A stretch of 39,186 bases of DNA from an uncultured Clostridia bacterium (GTDB taxonomy: Bacteria > Bacillota > Clostridia > Christensenellales > Borkfalkiaceae), in the NCBI GenBank assembly GCA_944372525.1, contig CALVZL010000031.1, positions 1-39,186 of the forward strand, written 5' to 3'. The notes beneath the pieces are model-generated. The model made no database searches, was not told where the DNA came from, and worked only from the letters and a program-made list of their open reading frames with translations. The position numbers and the translations under genes were made by a program. Positions 25,723-34,440 of the stretch are shown in pieces (within the stretch, counting starts at the first letter, position 1; each line of letters opens with the position of its first letter).

Positions 25723-25875
25723 ATGATCAAGACGATTGCGAAACCCGCGGAAAAAAAGGTCACCGGTTGCGGAGAATGCAGAAGCACCTGCCAGTCCGCC
25801 TGCAAAACGAGCTGTACGGTCGGGAATCAGTCGTGCGAGCGCGTGACGAGAGAAGAAAAGATCGAGAGAAAATAA
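25723..25875 (+). CDS. scfA: SCIFF precursor peptide (six cysteines in about forty-five residues)
   Basis: A 50-aa peptide, MIKTIAKPAEKKVTGCGEC at the start, with six Cys at 16, 19, 23, 27, 31 and 38 (spacing C-x2-C-x3-C-x3-C-x3-C-x6-C), matching the SCIFF family (TIGR03973) in length and Cys layout. The gene has its own promoter and GGGAG ribosome binding site. The peptide is the substrate of the adjacent radical SAM enzyme, which in studied homologues forms a thioether crosslink from a Cys to a Thr of the peptide; Thr22, Thr29 and Thr32 are between the cysteines here. The charged N-terminal part serves as recognition sequence. The family is nearly universal in Clostridia, which suggests a housekeeping or signalling role; the end function is not known. 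Confidence 0.93.
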   Translation: MIKTIAKPAEKKVTGCGECRSTCQSACKTSCTVGNQSCERVTREEKIERK

Positions 25876-25914
25876 TCAAGACGCCGGAATTGCAGGAGAG
25901 CGGAACATTGTGCG

Positions 25915-25943
25915 GGAGCAGCGGTTTTCGTTGCTCCTTCTTT
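25915..25943 (+). terminator. intercistronic terminator between SCIFF peptide and maturase genes
   Basis: GGAGCAGCG (25915-25923) pairs with CGTTGCTCC (25929-25937) through one G-U pair, followed by TTCTTT. It probably makes the precursor transcript more abundant than that of the maturase. Confidence 0.7.
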
Positions 25944-25971
25944 CCGCATTGAAAGACGAAAAAGATAAAAT

Positions 25972-27279
25972 ATGGTACACGTGTTTGCTTATCGCGATAA
26001 GCGATATATTTATGATACGGGCAGCGGTTCGCTGCATGAGTGCGACGAAAAGACGGCGCGGTATCTCTCGGGAGATTCGTCTGAAATTACAGACGAAGAG
26101 ATCCGCGGGATTCTCGCGGAGGTCGGGCGGCTTCGGGAAGAGGGGCTGTTTGAAAAAGAGGAAACGAGCGTGCGTCCCGTAAAGAGCGGGGAAATCAAGG
26201 CGCTCTGTCTGCATGTTTCGCACGACTGCAATCTTCGCTGCCGCTACTGTTTTGCGGATGAAGGCGCCTATCATTCCGTGCGCGAAGTGATGACGCGGGA
26301 GACGGCGCGCGCTGCGATCGATTTTCTGCTGCGGGAAAGCGGAAGCCGCAAAGTGCTGGAAGTGGACTTTTTCGGCGGCGAGCCGCTGATGAACTTCGAC
26401 GTCGTGAAAGATACGGTTCGTTATGCCAAGGAAGAGGGAGCGAAGTTGGGCAAGCGGTTTCTTTTTACCACGACGACGAACGGGCTTTTGCTTGACGACG
26501 AAACGATCTCTTTTCTCAATGAAGAGATGGAAAACGTCGTCCTTTCTCTCGACGGAAGAAGAGAAGTGCACGACGCGGTGCGGAAAACGATTTCCGGGAA
26601 GGGCAGTTTCGATGCCGTCATCGAAAAGATAAAAAAATTTGTCCGGGTGCGCGGAGATAAGCACTATTATGTCCGCGGTACGTTTACCGCAAAAAATCTT
26701 GATTTTTCCCAAGACGTGCTCTTTCTCGCCGATCAGGGATTCGATTCCATTTCCATGGAACCGGTCGTGACCGACATTCCCGATCTGCAGATCAGGCGGG
26801 AGCATCTGCCGATCATCGAAAAAGAATATGAGTTGCTGTGCGAAGAATTTCTTCGTCGCGAAGAGCGGGGGGAGGGCTTCGGATTTTTCCATTTCAATAT
26901 CGATCTCGAAGGAGGACCCTGCCTTCAGAAACGGGTCTCTGCCTGCGGCGCGGGAAACGAGTATTTCTCTGTCGTTCCGAACGGAGATCTCTATCCCTGC
27001 CATCAGTTCGCGGGAGACGCCAAGTGGAAGATGGGCAACGTATCGGAGGGCAGAATCGACGGGGCTCTGCGCGCGAAATTTGCGGAAAGCTGTCTGTTTA
27101 CGCGAAAAAAATGCGGCGACTGTTTTGCCAAGTTCATCTGCTCGGGAGGGTGCAGCGCCAATAATTATCACTACAACGGAGACATTGAAGAGCCGTACGA
27201 GATGACCTGTGCCATGATGAAAAAGAGAATTGAATGCGCGATGCACATTCTCGCCGAGCGAAAATGTCGGGAAAAATAA
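25972..27279 (+). CDS. scfB: SCIFF peptide maturase, radical SAM thioether-forming enzyme
   Basis: A 435-aa cytoplasmic enzyme. Residues 1 to about 75 form the peptide-recognition region (MVHVFAYRDKRYIYDTGSGS). The radical SAM motif is Cys86-x3-Cys90-x2-Cys93 in HDCNLRCRYCFADEG, followed by FFGGEPLMNFD. The C-terminal SPASM-type region has many Cys (for example Cys317, Cys325, Cys343 and the block CGDCFAKFICSGGC) for auxiliary iron-sulfur clusters. Length and pattern fit TIGR03974, the SCIFF maturase. It uses S-adenosylmethionine to start radical thioether formation on the 50-aa peptide encoded upstream. No strong Shine-Dalgarno sequence is seen before ATG 25972, and a terminator precedes it, so it is probably made at low, catalytic levels. 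Confidence 0.95.
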   Translation: MVHVFAYRDKRYIYDTGSGSLHECDEKTARYLSGDSSEITDEEIRGILAEVGRLREEGLFEKEETSVRPVKSGEIKALCLHVSHDCNLRCRYCFADEGAYHSVREVMTRETARAAIDFLLRESGSRKVLEVDFFGGEPLMNFDVVKDTVRYAKEEGAKLGKRFLFTTTTNGLLLDDETISFLNEEMENVVLSLDGRREVHDAVRKTISGKGSFDAVIEKIKKFVRVRGDKHYYVRGTFTAKNLDFSQDVLFLADQGFDSISMEPVVTDIPDLQIRREHLPIIEKEYELLCEEFLRREERGEGFGFFHFNIDLEGGPCLQKRVSACGAGNEYFSVVPNGDLYPCHQFAGDAKWKMGNVSEGRIDGALRAKFAESCLFTRKKCGDCFAKFICSGGCSANNYHYNGDIEEPYEMTCAMMKKRIECAMHILAERKCREK

Positions 27280-27310
27280 GAGAAAAAATCAAAAAGGATT
27301 GCGTTTCGGC

Positions 27311-27339
27311 TTGACGGAGCGCGCTAAAACAGATATAAT
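27311..27339 (+). promoter_or_regulatory. promoter of secD-secF
   Basis: TTGACG (27311-27316) and TATAAT (27334-27339) with 17-base spacing, about 60 bases before secD. Confidence 0.8.
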
Positions 27340-27403
27340 TACAAAGACGGAGTTTTCCGGAAATCATTTTACGGAACTTATCCATACGAGACAGGAGGCA
27401 ACA

Positions 27404-28906
27404 ATGGGCAAAGTAAAATCGGCGATCTGCCTGACCCTTATGACAATCGCAATCGCCGTTTTATGCGTAGTTTGTGCGGTTTCCTTTCCTTGCGGGTCGA
27501 TATACTATTTTAATTCGATTATCAGCTTGACAGACAAGGACGCCGACCTCGGAGGGTATCTCATCGGAGAGACAGGCTATGTAGGCGGCGGCTATGCGGT
27601 CGTCTACTATCCCGAGGGCGTTATTTCGGCGCAGGAATACAACGACAGTCTTGCGGGAAAAACGGACGAGGAGAAGGAAGAGTACGAGAGCGAATATCTT
27701 CCGTATGCAAACGGAGCGATCTATCTCGAACGGGAAATTGCATGCACGGAGGGCACGGATACACTCAGCGAGGATTTTGTCGCGGGATTCGATCAGATGG
27801 TCTCTTTGCTGTCCGATCGTTTTGAACGGCTGCATGTCGAGGACGCTTTCTTACAGGTCTGCGACGGGTATACCGTGAGGATCTTCCTTCCCGCGAACTA
27901 TGAAGCTGCCGGCGTTGCCTTTACTTATATGGGCTACACGGGCGCGTTTTCGATCAGTTACGGTTCGGACGAGAGCAGCGCGACGGTTGCGATTCCTTCT
28001 CAGAAAGGAACGCAGCATGAGATCGGATATTATGTCAAGGGGGCAAGCGCGCGTACACAGAGCGGCACTTCCTACGTCATTATCGATTTTACGTCCGAAG
28101 GACAGAGCCTGTTTGCGAGCACGACCGCATCGGCTTCTTCCGACAGCACTTCTTATGCCTACTTCAAGATCGGCGACAACACCGCGTTCTCGCTGACTGT
28201 CAGCGAACAGATCGATCAAAGCAGTCTTGCCGTCAGCGGCGGCTATACGGGCGACAGTGCGGAGATTGTCGCCGCGCTGATCGATTCTGCCGTGAAAAAC
28301 GGTTCGGAAGACGACATGACGGTGCAAATGGGCGAGATTTACCGCGTTGAAGCGGCATACGGAGAGAATTCCCTTCTGTTCGTATATATCGCGTTGGGCG
28401 TCTGTTTTGTCGGGATGGCCGCATTTTTCCTGATCCGCTACAGAAGGCTCGGAGTCGCCCATATCTATTCGTTCCTCGTCTTTTTGCTTGCGATGATCTT
28501 GTGTGTTTGGGCCATCTCCTTCCTGTATTACAGCATGGAGGCGATCCTCGGGATCTTGCTCTCCGGTCTCGTGCTCTGCGTGAGCAATGCGATGGCGTAT
28601 GAATATGCCAGACGCGAATACGAAACGGGAAAGACGATCGGCTATTCGGTTAAGACAGGTTACAAAAAGTGCTTCTGGCATGTGTTCGATCTTCATGTTC
28701 TGCTTGCGATCGCCGGATTCTTCACTTTCTTCGTTGCGCTTACCGGTCTGCAGATCTTTGCGTTCACCTTTGCGCTGGGGACGGTGTTCTCCCTCGTGTG
28801 TTCGCTTGCGGTTAACCGCTTCTGCTGGTATATCATGATGCCGTTTGCAAAGGACGGCGGCGAGTTCTGTCATTTCAAGAGAGAGGAGGCGGAAGATGAT
28901 GAGTAA
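27404..28906 (+). CDS. secD: protein translocase subunit SecD, divergent
   Basis: A 500-aa membrane protein: one N-terminal helix (about residues 8-30), a large extracellular part, and about five helices from residue 326 on. The extracellular part shows the SecD pattern DFTSEGQSLFASTT and, near residue 280, FSLTVSEQIDQSSLAVSGGYT, which corresponds to the P1 head region. The start at ATG 27404 follows AGGAGG by 5 bases. Identification rests also on context: secF overlaps its end, and yajC and recJ are near. In the helix where SecD normally carries a VDANVxIxERI motif the sequence is CVSNAMAYEYARRE (Val393, Ser394, Asn395), so the conserved proton-pathway Asp is missing. It should assist late steps of protein export, with energy coupling uncertain. 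Confidence 0.85.
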   Translation: MGKVKSAICLTLMTIAIAVLCVVCAVSFPCGSIYYFNSIISLTDKDADLGGYLIGETGYVGGGYAVVYYPEGVISAQEYNDSLAGKTDEEKEEYESEYLPYANGAIYLEREIACTEGTDTLSEDFVAGFDQMVSLLSDRFERLHVEDAFLQVCDGYTVRIFLPANYEAAGVAFTYMGYTGAFSISYGSDESSATVAIPSQKGTQHEIGYYVKGASARTQSGTSYVIIDFTSEGQSLFASTTASASSDSTSYAYFKIGDNTAFSLTVSEQIDQSSLAVSGGYTGDSAEIVAALIDSAVKNGSEDDMTVQMGEIYRVEAAYGENSLLFVYIALGVCFVGMAAFFLIRYRRLGVAHIYSFLVFLLAMILCVWAISFLYYSMEAILGILLSGLVLCVSNAMAYEYARREYETGKTIGYSVKTGYKKCFWHVFDLHVLLAIAGFFTFFVALTGLQIFAFTFALGTVFSLVCSLAVNRFCWYIMMPFAKDGGEFCHFKREEAEDDE

Positions 28907-29897
28907 TCGTTCACGCTCCGATAAAAAATTCCTGTTGTTTCTCATTCTTTCCGTCGTTGTCATCGCGATTGGAGCCGTCTTGTTCGGTGTGTTCGGGTTT
29001 GCCGGTACGGACGGTGCGGGCAAGAGTTTCGAAGTCAGCTACGATACCGTGGTGGTGATCGGCGAAAAAGAAGAAGCGGTGCAGAAAGTTTGCGAGGACG
29101 CGTTCGACGCAAAGGGCGTGGATTATCTCGATAAGACCGTCGTCGACGAATTGGATACCACATATTTCACGGAGACGGGCAATCATATGCTTCGTTATAC
29201 TTTCGACGTCGAGGTGGAGGACAGTGTGCTGGAAGCGCTTCGCGAGTCGGTGCAGGCGACGCTTTCGGGCGCCGAATATGCCGATGCGGATATCTCCGTC
29301 GTTTGGCATACGCTCGACGGAAAAGCGCCTTTTTCCGATGAACTTTGGAGAGGGGCGATCGCCGTTGCCGTAGGCACGGTCGCGGCGCTGATTTACGTCG
29401 CATTCCGGTTCGGGATCGGCAATGCGCTTGCGGGACTTGCATTTTGTGCGCACGACGCACTGCTGACTGCCGCGCTCTTTGCGGTCACCCGTATTCCCGT
29501 CGCGTCTGCCGCGGTGCTCCTGTATGCCGCGCTTGCTTCGCTGATTTCGCTCCTGCTTTGGACGATCCACAGTGCCAAAATGAGAGAGAAATTCAAAGAA
29601 CCTGCTTTTAAGGCGCTCGACGCCGAGGAGGCCGTCGCACAGTCCTATTCGCTTTCTGCGAAGACGGTGCTGTGGATTGTCTGCGCGTTTGCCGCCGTGC
29701 TTTTGATCGTGGGGGGAATTGCCGTTTCCGGCGTTCGGCTGTATGTGTATCCTGCGCTCCTTCCTCTTGCCGTATGCACTTACTCGTCGTTGGTGCTTTC
29801 CCCCGGATTGTATGCGCCCGTCAAAGCTGCGTTCGATCGCAGGAAGTTGAAACATCGCCGTTATATCGGGAAGGCGAAGAAGGAAGAAGAGACTTGA
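28896..29897 (+). CDS. secF: protein translocase subunit SecF, divergent
   Basis: A 333-aa membrane protein that starts inside secD (11-base overlap), with GAGGAGG 6 bases before ATG 28896; a second ATG follows directly. It has one N-terminal helix (about 14-36), an extracellular domain with FEVSYDTVVVIG, and five C-terminal helices. YVAFRF and AHDALLTAALFAV (His186-Asp187) match the SecF block YIAFRF...LHDVLIT. The following helix, which normally holds a ND-x-VVVFDR motif, reads ALASLISLLLWTIHSAKMREKF, without the conserved Asp residues. It pairs with SecD. The fold and position argue for SecF, but proton coupling by the usual residues seems lost. Confidence 0.83.
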   Translation: MMSNRSRSDKKFLLFLILSVVVIAIGAVLFGVFGFAGTDGAGKSFEVSYDTVVVIGEKEEAVQKVCEDAFDAKGVDYLDKTVVDELDTTYFTETGNHMLRYTFDVEVEDSVLEALRESVQATLSGAEYADADISVVWHTLDGKAPFSDELWRGAIAVAVGTVAALIYVAFRFGIGNALAGLAFCAHDALLTAALFAVTRIPVASAAVLLYAALASLISLLLWTIHSAKMREKFKEPAFKALDAEEAVAQSYSLSAKTVLWIVCAFAAVLLIVGGIAVSGVRLYVYPALLPLAVCTYSSLVLSPGLYAPVKAAFDRRKLKHRRYIGKAKKEEET

Positions 29898-29913
29898 TTT
29901 TTAAGCTGCAGAG

Positions 29914-29945
29914 AAACGGCGGGGGAGGATTGCCCCGCCGTTTTT
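29914..29945 (+). terminator. Rho-independent terminator behind secF
   Basis: AAACGGCGGGG (29914-29924) and CCCCGCCGTTT (29933-29943) form an 11-bp stem with T-run 29941-29945. recJ begins 20 bases later, so recJ depends on read-through or an unseen promoter. Confidence 0.8.
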
Positions 29946-29964
29946 GGCTATTTCAGAGGTGCGC

Positions 29965-32283
29965 ATGAAAAAAATCGTCCGTGAATACCAATTTACGCCC
30001 GAGCAGCAAGCCCGGGTGCGGGAGCTTGCCCGAATTCTCGGCATTACCCGGACGACTGCGGGGATCCTTTTTGCGCGCGGTATGGATACCGAGGAAAAGA
30101 TGCGTCGGTTTTTGGCGCCCTCGCGGGAGAATTTTCTTTCTCCGGAACTGATGCAGGGGATTGCCGAGGCGCGGCAACTGCTCTTGCAGGCCAAACGCGA
30201 GGACTGGCGGGTCGCCGTCTTCGGAGATTACGATGCGGACGGGATCGGGGCGTGCGCTATTCTTTTCCGCGCACTTCGTCTTTTCGGCATTGAGCCCTAT
30301 CTCTATATCCCGGAACGGTGCGAAGGATACGGGATGAGCATTGCGGCAATCGACAGGATCTTCGACGACTTCTTGCCCGATCTCATTGTGACGGTGGATT
30401 GCGGGATTTCCAACGCTGCCGAAGTGGAATACATCAAGGAACTCGGAGCGCAAGTCATTGTCACCGATCATCATGAACTGCCCGAAGTGCTTCCCGATTG
30501 TATCTGCATCAATCCCAAGCTCAAGGACGCCTATCCCTATGACAATCTCTGCGGGGCAGGCGTTGCGCTCAAGCTGTCTGTCGCTCTGATCGGAGAACGC
30601 GCCTATGATCTGCTTGATTTTTGCGCGCTTTCCACGGTGGCGGACAGCGTGCCGTTGCTCGGAGAAAACCGTGACATCGTTGCGGAGGGGCTCAAGCAAA
30701 TCGCAAAGAATCCGCGCCCCGCTTTTGCCGCGCTGCTCGGCAAAAAGGATGAGATCACGGCGCAGACGCTGGCCTTTACGATTGCGCCCCGGATCAATGC
30801 GGCGGGAAGGATGGGGGATGCGCGTTCCGCCCTGCGGCTGTTTACTACGGAAGACCTCTCCGAGATCTCTGTGCTTGCGGAAAAGCTTGATTCTTACAAT
30901 TCGGAGCGGCAAAAGCTCTGTGATTCGTTGTACGAGAGCGCGCGCGATCAGATCTTGCGGGAGGGTGCGTACGGAAACGTCATCACCGTCATCGGGGAAA
31001 ACTGGTCGCCCGGGCTTATCGGCATTGTTGCGGCGCGGATCGCGGAAGAATTTTCCCGTCCGGCAATTCTCTTTGTGAAAAAGGGCGAAATGCTCCGTGG
31101 CAGCGCACGCAGCATCGAAAGCGTGAATATCTACGAGGCGCTGCGCCATTGTTCGGAATGGATCGAAGAGTTCGGAGGCCATGCGCAGGCAGCGGGAATC
31201 AATCTCCGAACAGATCGTTTCGAGCAGTTCCGTGCGGAACTCGACGCGTACATCGGCACGCGTTATACGCGGGAGGATCTTACGCCTTCGCTGTGCATAA
31301 GCGAGGAGATCGAGGGCGAATTGCCGCGCGGACTTGCGGAAGAGCTGTCGGCGCTTGAGCCGTTCGGCATCGGGAACCGCCGTCCGCTCTTCGCCGTGCG
31401 GGGCGGGAAGCTGGACGCTTGCGTATTGAAGCCGCAGTCTCCGCATGTCTCGTTCTGCCTCGGAGGATTCGATTTCATGTATTTCTGGGGGGGGAAAGAT
31501 CTGCGCCTGCTGCGCAGCGACGCGGAAAAACAGATCGTTTTCGAATGCATGCTCTCCAAATTCCGGGGGAAGGTCACCTGCAAGGGATATGTGCGCTCCG
31601 TCGTCTACGACGGCAGGAGCGGAACGGACGCTGTCATCGGGTCTGTTCTGAACGCGGTGCAGTCATTGCGGTCGGACGGAGGATCGCCGCAGGCGGAGTA
31701 TTCCGATTCTGCGTCGCTCAACGAATTCATCGCTTCCCGCACGTCGTCCTGTCTTTATGGGTTGTGCGCGATAGCCTATCATCGTGAGACGCTCGATGCC
31801 TTCCCTGCGCTTGACGGGATTCCCGTCGAGTTGTTCGGATTGTCTTCGGGCAGCGTATGCAACGCAGTCCTGATCGCTCCGTCGCCCGGGTGTGATCTGA
31901 GCGCTTATCGGGAAATCGTTTTCCTTGAAGTTCCGCCGACGGTTGCGATACGGACGGGCAAAGCGAAAGTATATATCAATCGGGAGCTGTGCGGCTACCG
32001 TCATCTGCGAGAGCTTTCTCTTTCCCGGGAAACGTTGCTCGAGATCTATGCCGCCCTGCGGCTGGAACGGGGCGGACTTGCGGGAACGGACTTTGCAGAG
32101 GTTTCGAGGAACGGGTTTGCGGGTTTTTCGCCCGAACAGACCGTCTTCGCACTCTCTGTGTTTGAAGAACTCGGATTGATCCGCTGCACGGAGGGAAGGA
32201 TCCGTCCCGTGACGGGGCGGCACACTCGGCTGGAGCTTTCGCGCATCTATTCGGGGGTTCAGGCGCTGCAAGAGCGAAACTGA
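29965..32283 (+). CDS. recJ: single-stranded-DNA-specific exonuclease RecJ
   Basis: A 772-aa DHH-family nuclease that degrades single-stranded DNA 5' to 3' in recombination and mismatch repair. Catalytic motifs are FGDYDADGIGA (Asp88, Asp90, Asp92), VTVDCGIS, VTDHHELP (Asp168-His169-His170) and the DHHA1 motif GGHAQAAG (residues 404-411). An OB-fold region follows, and about 200 further residues form a C-terminal domain as in long Firmicutes RecJ. The start at ATG 29965 is supported by GAGGTG three bases upstream; a TTG at 29944 lies inside the terminator. rel follows after 13 bases, so the two are co-transcribed. Confidence 0.96.
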   Translation: MKKIVREYQFTPEQQARVRELARILGITRTTAGILFARGMDTEEKMRRFLAPSRENFLSPELMQGIAEARQLLLQAKREDWRVAVFGDYDADGIGACAILFRALRLFGIEPYLYIPERCEGYGMSIAAIDRIFDDFLPDLIVTVDCGISNAAEVEYIKELGAQVIVTDHHELPEVLPDCICINPKLKDAYPYDNLCGAGVALKLSVALIGERAYDLLDFCALSTVADSVPLLGENRDIVAEGLKQIAKNPRPAFAALLGKKDEITAQTLAFTIAPRINAAGRMGDARSALRLFTTEDLSEISVLAEKLDSYNSERQKLCDSLYESARDQILREGAYGNVITVIGENWSPGLIGIVAARIAEEFSRPAILFVKKGEMLRGSARSIESVNIYEALRHCSEWIEEFGGHAQAAGINLRTDRFEQFRAELDAYIGTRYTREDLTPSLCISEEIEGELPRGLAEELSALEPFGIGNRRPLFAVRGGKLDACVLKPQSPHVSFCLGGFDFMYFWGGKDLRLLRSDAEKQIVFECMLSKFRGKVTCKGYVRSVVYDGRSGTDAVIGSVLNAVQSLRSDGGSPQAEYSDSASLNEFIASRTSSCLYGLCAIAYHRETLDAFPALDGIPVELFGLSSGSVCNAVLIAPSPGCDLSAYREIVFLEVPPTVAIRTGKAKVYINRELCGYRHLRELSLSRETLLEIYAALRLERGGLAGTDFAEVSRNGFAGFSPEQTVFALSVFEELGLIRCTEGRIRPVTGRHTRLELSRIYSGVQALQERN

Positions 32284-32296
32284 CGGGGGGAAGCGT

Positions 32297-34429
32297 ATGG
32301 AAAGCATACTCATGAAGTTATATGAAAATTATACGGGAGAAGGGCGGGAATTGCTGCTCCGTGCCTATGACTTTGCTCGGACGGCACACGCTAATCAAAA
32401 ACGCGCTTCGGGGGAGCCCTATTTTATTCATCCCTGCGCCGTTGCGGAGATTCTCGTCGATTTGGGACTGGATACGGCGACGGTTGCCGCCGCGCTGCTC
32501 CACGATGTGATCGAAGATACGTCCGCGACGGAGGAGGACATCCGCCGCGCGTTCGGAGAGGAGATCCTTACGCTTGTCTCGGGCGTGACAAAACTTGACA
32601 AGATCGTCTTCAAATCGCAGGAAGAAGAGGAGGCGGAAAATTTCCGCAAGATCTTTGTTGCGATGGCAAAGGATATCCGCGTAATCATCATCAAACTTGC
32701 CGACCGTCTGCACAATATGCGTTCGCTGAACTTTCTCTCCAAGGACAGGCAGCAGAAGATGGCGCAGGAGACGCTCGATATCTACGCGCCGCTCGCGGGG
32801 AGACTGGGTATTTCGCAGATCAAGTGCGAACTGGAAGATCTTTGCCTGAAATATCTGGATCCCGCGGCGTTTGAATATCTCGTCGAGAACATCCATCAGA
32901 AGTTGGAAGAGCGCAACCGCTTTGTCGATTATGTGGTGGAGGAGATCAACCGCATCCTCACCGAATGCAACATCCACGGGGAAGTGTTCGGAAGACCCAA
33001 GCACTTCTATTCCATTTATAAAAAGATGAAGACGAAGGACAAGACGCTCGACCAGATTTACGATCTTACTGCGGTACGGGTCATCGTCGGGACGGTGGAC
33101 GAGTGTTACGAGGTGTTCGGAAAAATTCACAAAGAATGGAAGCCCGTGCCCGGGCGGATTAAAGACTATATTGCAACGCCTAAACCCAACCTCTATCAGT
33201 CCCTGCATACGACGGTCGTCACCAATTTCGGTCAGCCCTTCGAGATCCAGATCCGCACGGAGGAAATGCACCGCACGGCGGAATACGGCATTGCGGCGCA
33301 TTGGAAATATAAAGAACAGCGGGAAGAAGAGTCCTCTCTCGATCAGCGCATTTCATGGATCCGAGAAGTCATGGAATGGCAAGGCGATCTGAAAGACTCC
33401 AAGGAGTTCATGGATACGCTCAAGGGGAACCTGTACAGCGCGGAACTGCTTGTCTTTACGCCGCAGGGGAAGGTGATCCCGCTCCCCGTGGGCGCGACGC
33501 CCGTAGACTTTGCCTATGCCATCCATTCCGAAGTGGGGAATCGTTGCACGGGCGCAAAGGTGAACGGCAAGATCGTGCCGCTCAATTCTACGCTTGAGGT
33601 GGGCGACGTCGTCGAGATCATCACTTCTCCCAACTCCAAGGGCCCTTCGCGCGACTGGCTTAAGTTTGTCAAATCCTCGTCGGCGAAGGCGAAGATCAAG
33701 GCGTTTTATAAAAAGGAGATGAAGGAGGAAAACATCCGTCTCGGGAAGATCATGCTCGAAGAGGCGGCGAAGCGCAAGGGTTATGCGCTCTCCGATATTC
33801 TGACGGACGCCAGTTTCAAAAAGGTTTCCGAAAAACTTGCGTTTACGTCGCAGGACGAGATGTTTTCTTCGATCGGCTACGGCGCGGTGACGGTCAGCCA
33901 GGTCATTTTCAAGCTCATCGACTACTTCCGCAAGGAAGTCCCGCAACCCGTTCTCGCTCCTCAGCCCTTCAGCGGAAAATATGCCAAGGGCTCCGTCACC
34001 GTCAACGGGATGCAGGGGTTGCTCGTCTCCTTTGCGGGCTGCTGTTCTCCCGTGCCGGGCGACGACATCGTCGGCTTTGTCACGCGCGGCCGCGGCGTCG
34101 TCATTCACAGAAGAGACTGTCCCAATATCAAGAATGCCGACCCCGCCCGTCTGCAGGCCGCGGAATGGGTCGCGGAGGAGGGGGACGTCCGTTTCAAGGC
34201 GTCCATCGTCGTCATCGCAGAGGAACAGGGCGCGGCGCTTGCCGCGATCTCGGGAAGCGTTGCCGAGATGAAACTCAATATTACCTCGATCAACGGAAGA
34301 TACGATAAAAACGAGTGCGCGATCATCGACGTTTCGGTCAATCTGACGAACAGGCAGGACGTCGAGATCCTGATCAAAAAGATCAAGGCGCATGCGAAAA
34401 TTCTCGACGTACACCGCAGTTCCACCTGA
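32297..34429 (+). CDS. rel: bifunctional (p)ppGpp synthetase/hydrolase, RelA/SpoT family
   Basis: A 710-aa stringent-response enzyme that makes and degrades (p)ppGpp. Domains in order: HD hydrolase (about 25-180) with FIHPCAVAEIL and ALLHDVIEDT; linker LADRLHNMRSL; synthetase (about 220-350) with GRPKHFYSIYKKM and YQSLHTTV, then AEYGIAAHWKYKE; TGS domain (about 385-445; VFTPQGKVIPLPVGATPVDF); zinc-finger-like region with AGCCSPVPGDDIVG; ACT domain at the end (about 630-705). The hydrolase HD pair is intact, so it is the bifunctional Rel form usual in Firmicutes. It starts 13 bases after recJ. GGGGGAAG precedes the ATG. Confidence 0.97.
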   Translation: MESILMKLYENYTGEGRELLLRAYDFARTAHANQKRASGEPYFIHPCAVAEILVDLGLDTATVAAALLHDVIEDTSATEEDIRRAFGEEILTLVSGVTKLDKIVFKSQEEEEAENFRKIFVAMAKDIRVIIIKLADRLHNMRSLNFLSKDRQQKMAQETLDIYAPLAGRLGISQIKCELEDLCLKYLDPAAFEYLVENIHQKLEERNRFVDYVVEEINRILTECNIHGEVFGRPKHFYSIYKKMKTKDKTLDQIYDLTAVRVIVGTVDECYEVFGKIHKEWKPVPGRIKDYIATPKPNLYQSLHTTVVTNFGQPFEIQIRTEEMHRTAEYGIAAHWKYKEQREEESSLDQRISWIREVMEWQGDLKDSKEFMDTLKGNLYSAELLVFTPQGKVIPLPVGATPVDFAYAIHSEVGNRCTGAKVNGKIVPLNSTLEVGDVVEIITSPNSKGPSRDWLKFVKSSSAKAKIKAFYKKEMKEENIRLGKIMLEEAAKRKGYALSDILTDASFKKVSEKLAFTSQDEMFSSIGYGAVTVSQVIFKLIDYFRKEVPQPVLAPQPFSGKYAKGSVTVNGMQGLLVSFAGCCSPVPGDDIVGFVTRGRGVVIHRRDCPNIKNADPARLQAAEWVAEEGDVRFKASIVVIAEEQGAALAAISGSVAEMKLNITSINGRYDKNECAIIDVSVNLTNRQDVEILIKKIKAHAKILDVHRSST

Positions 34430-34440
34430 CGGGAGGGCTT

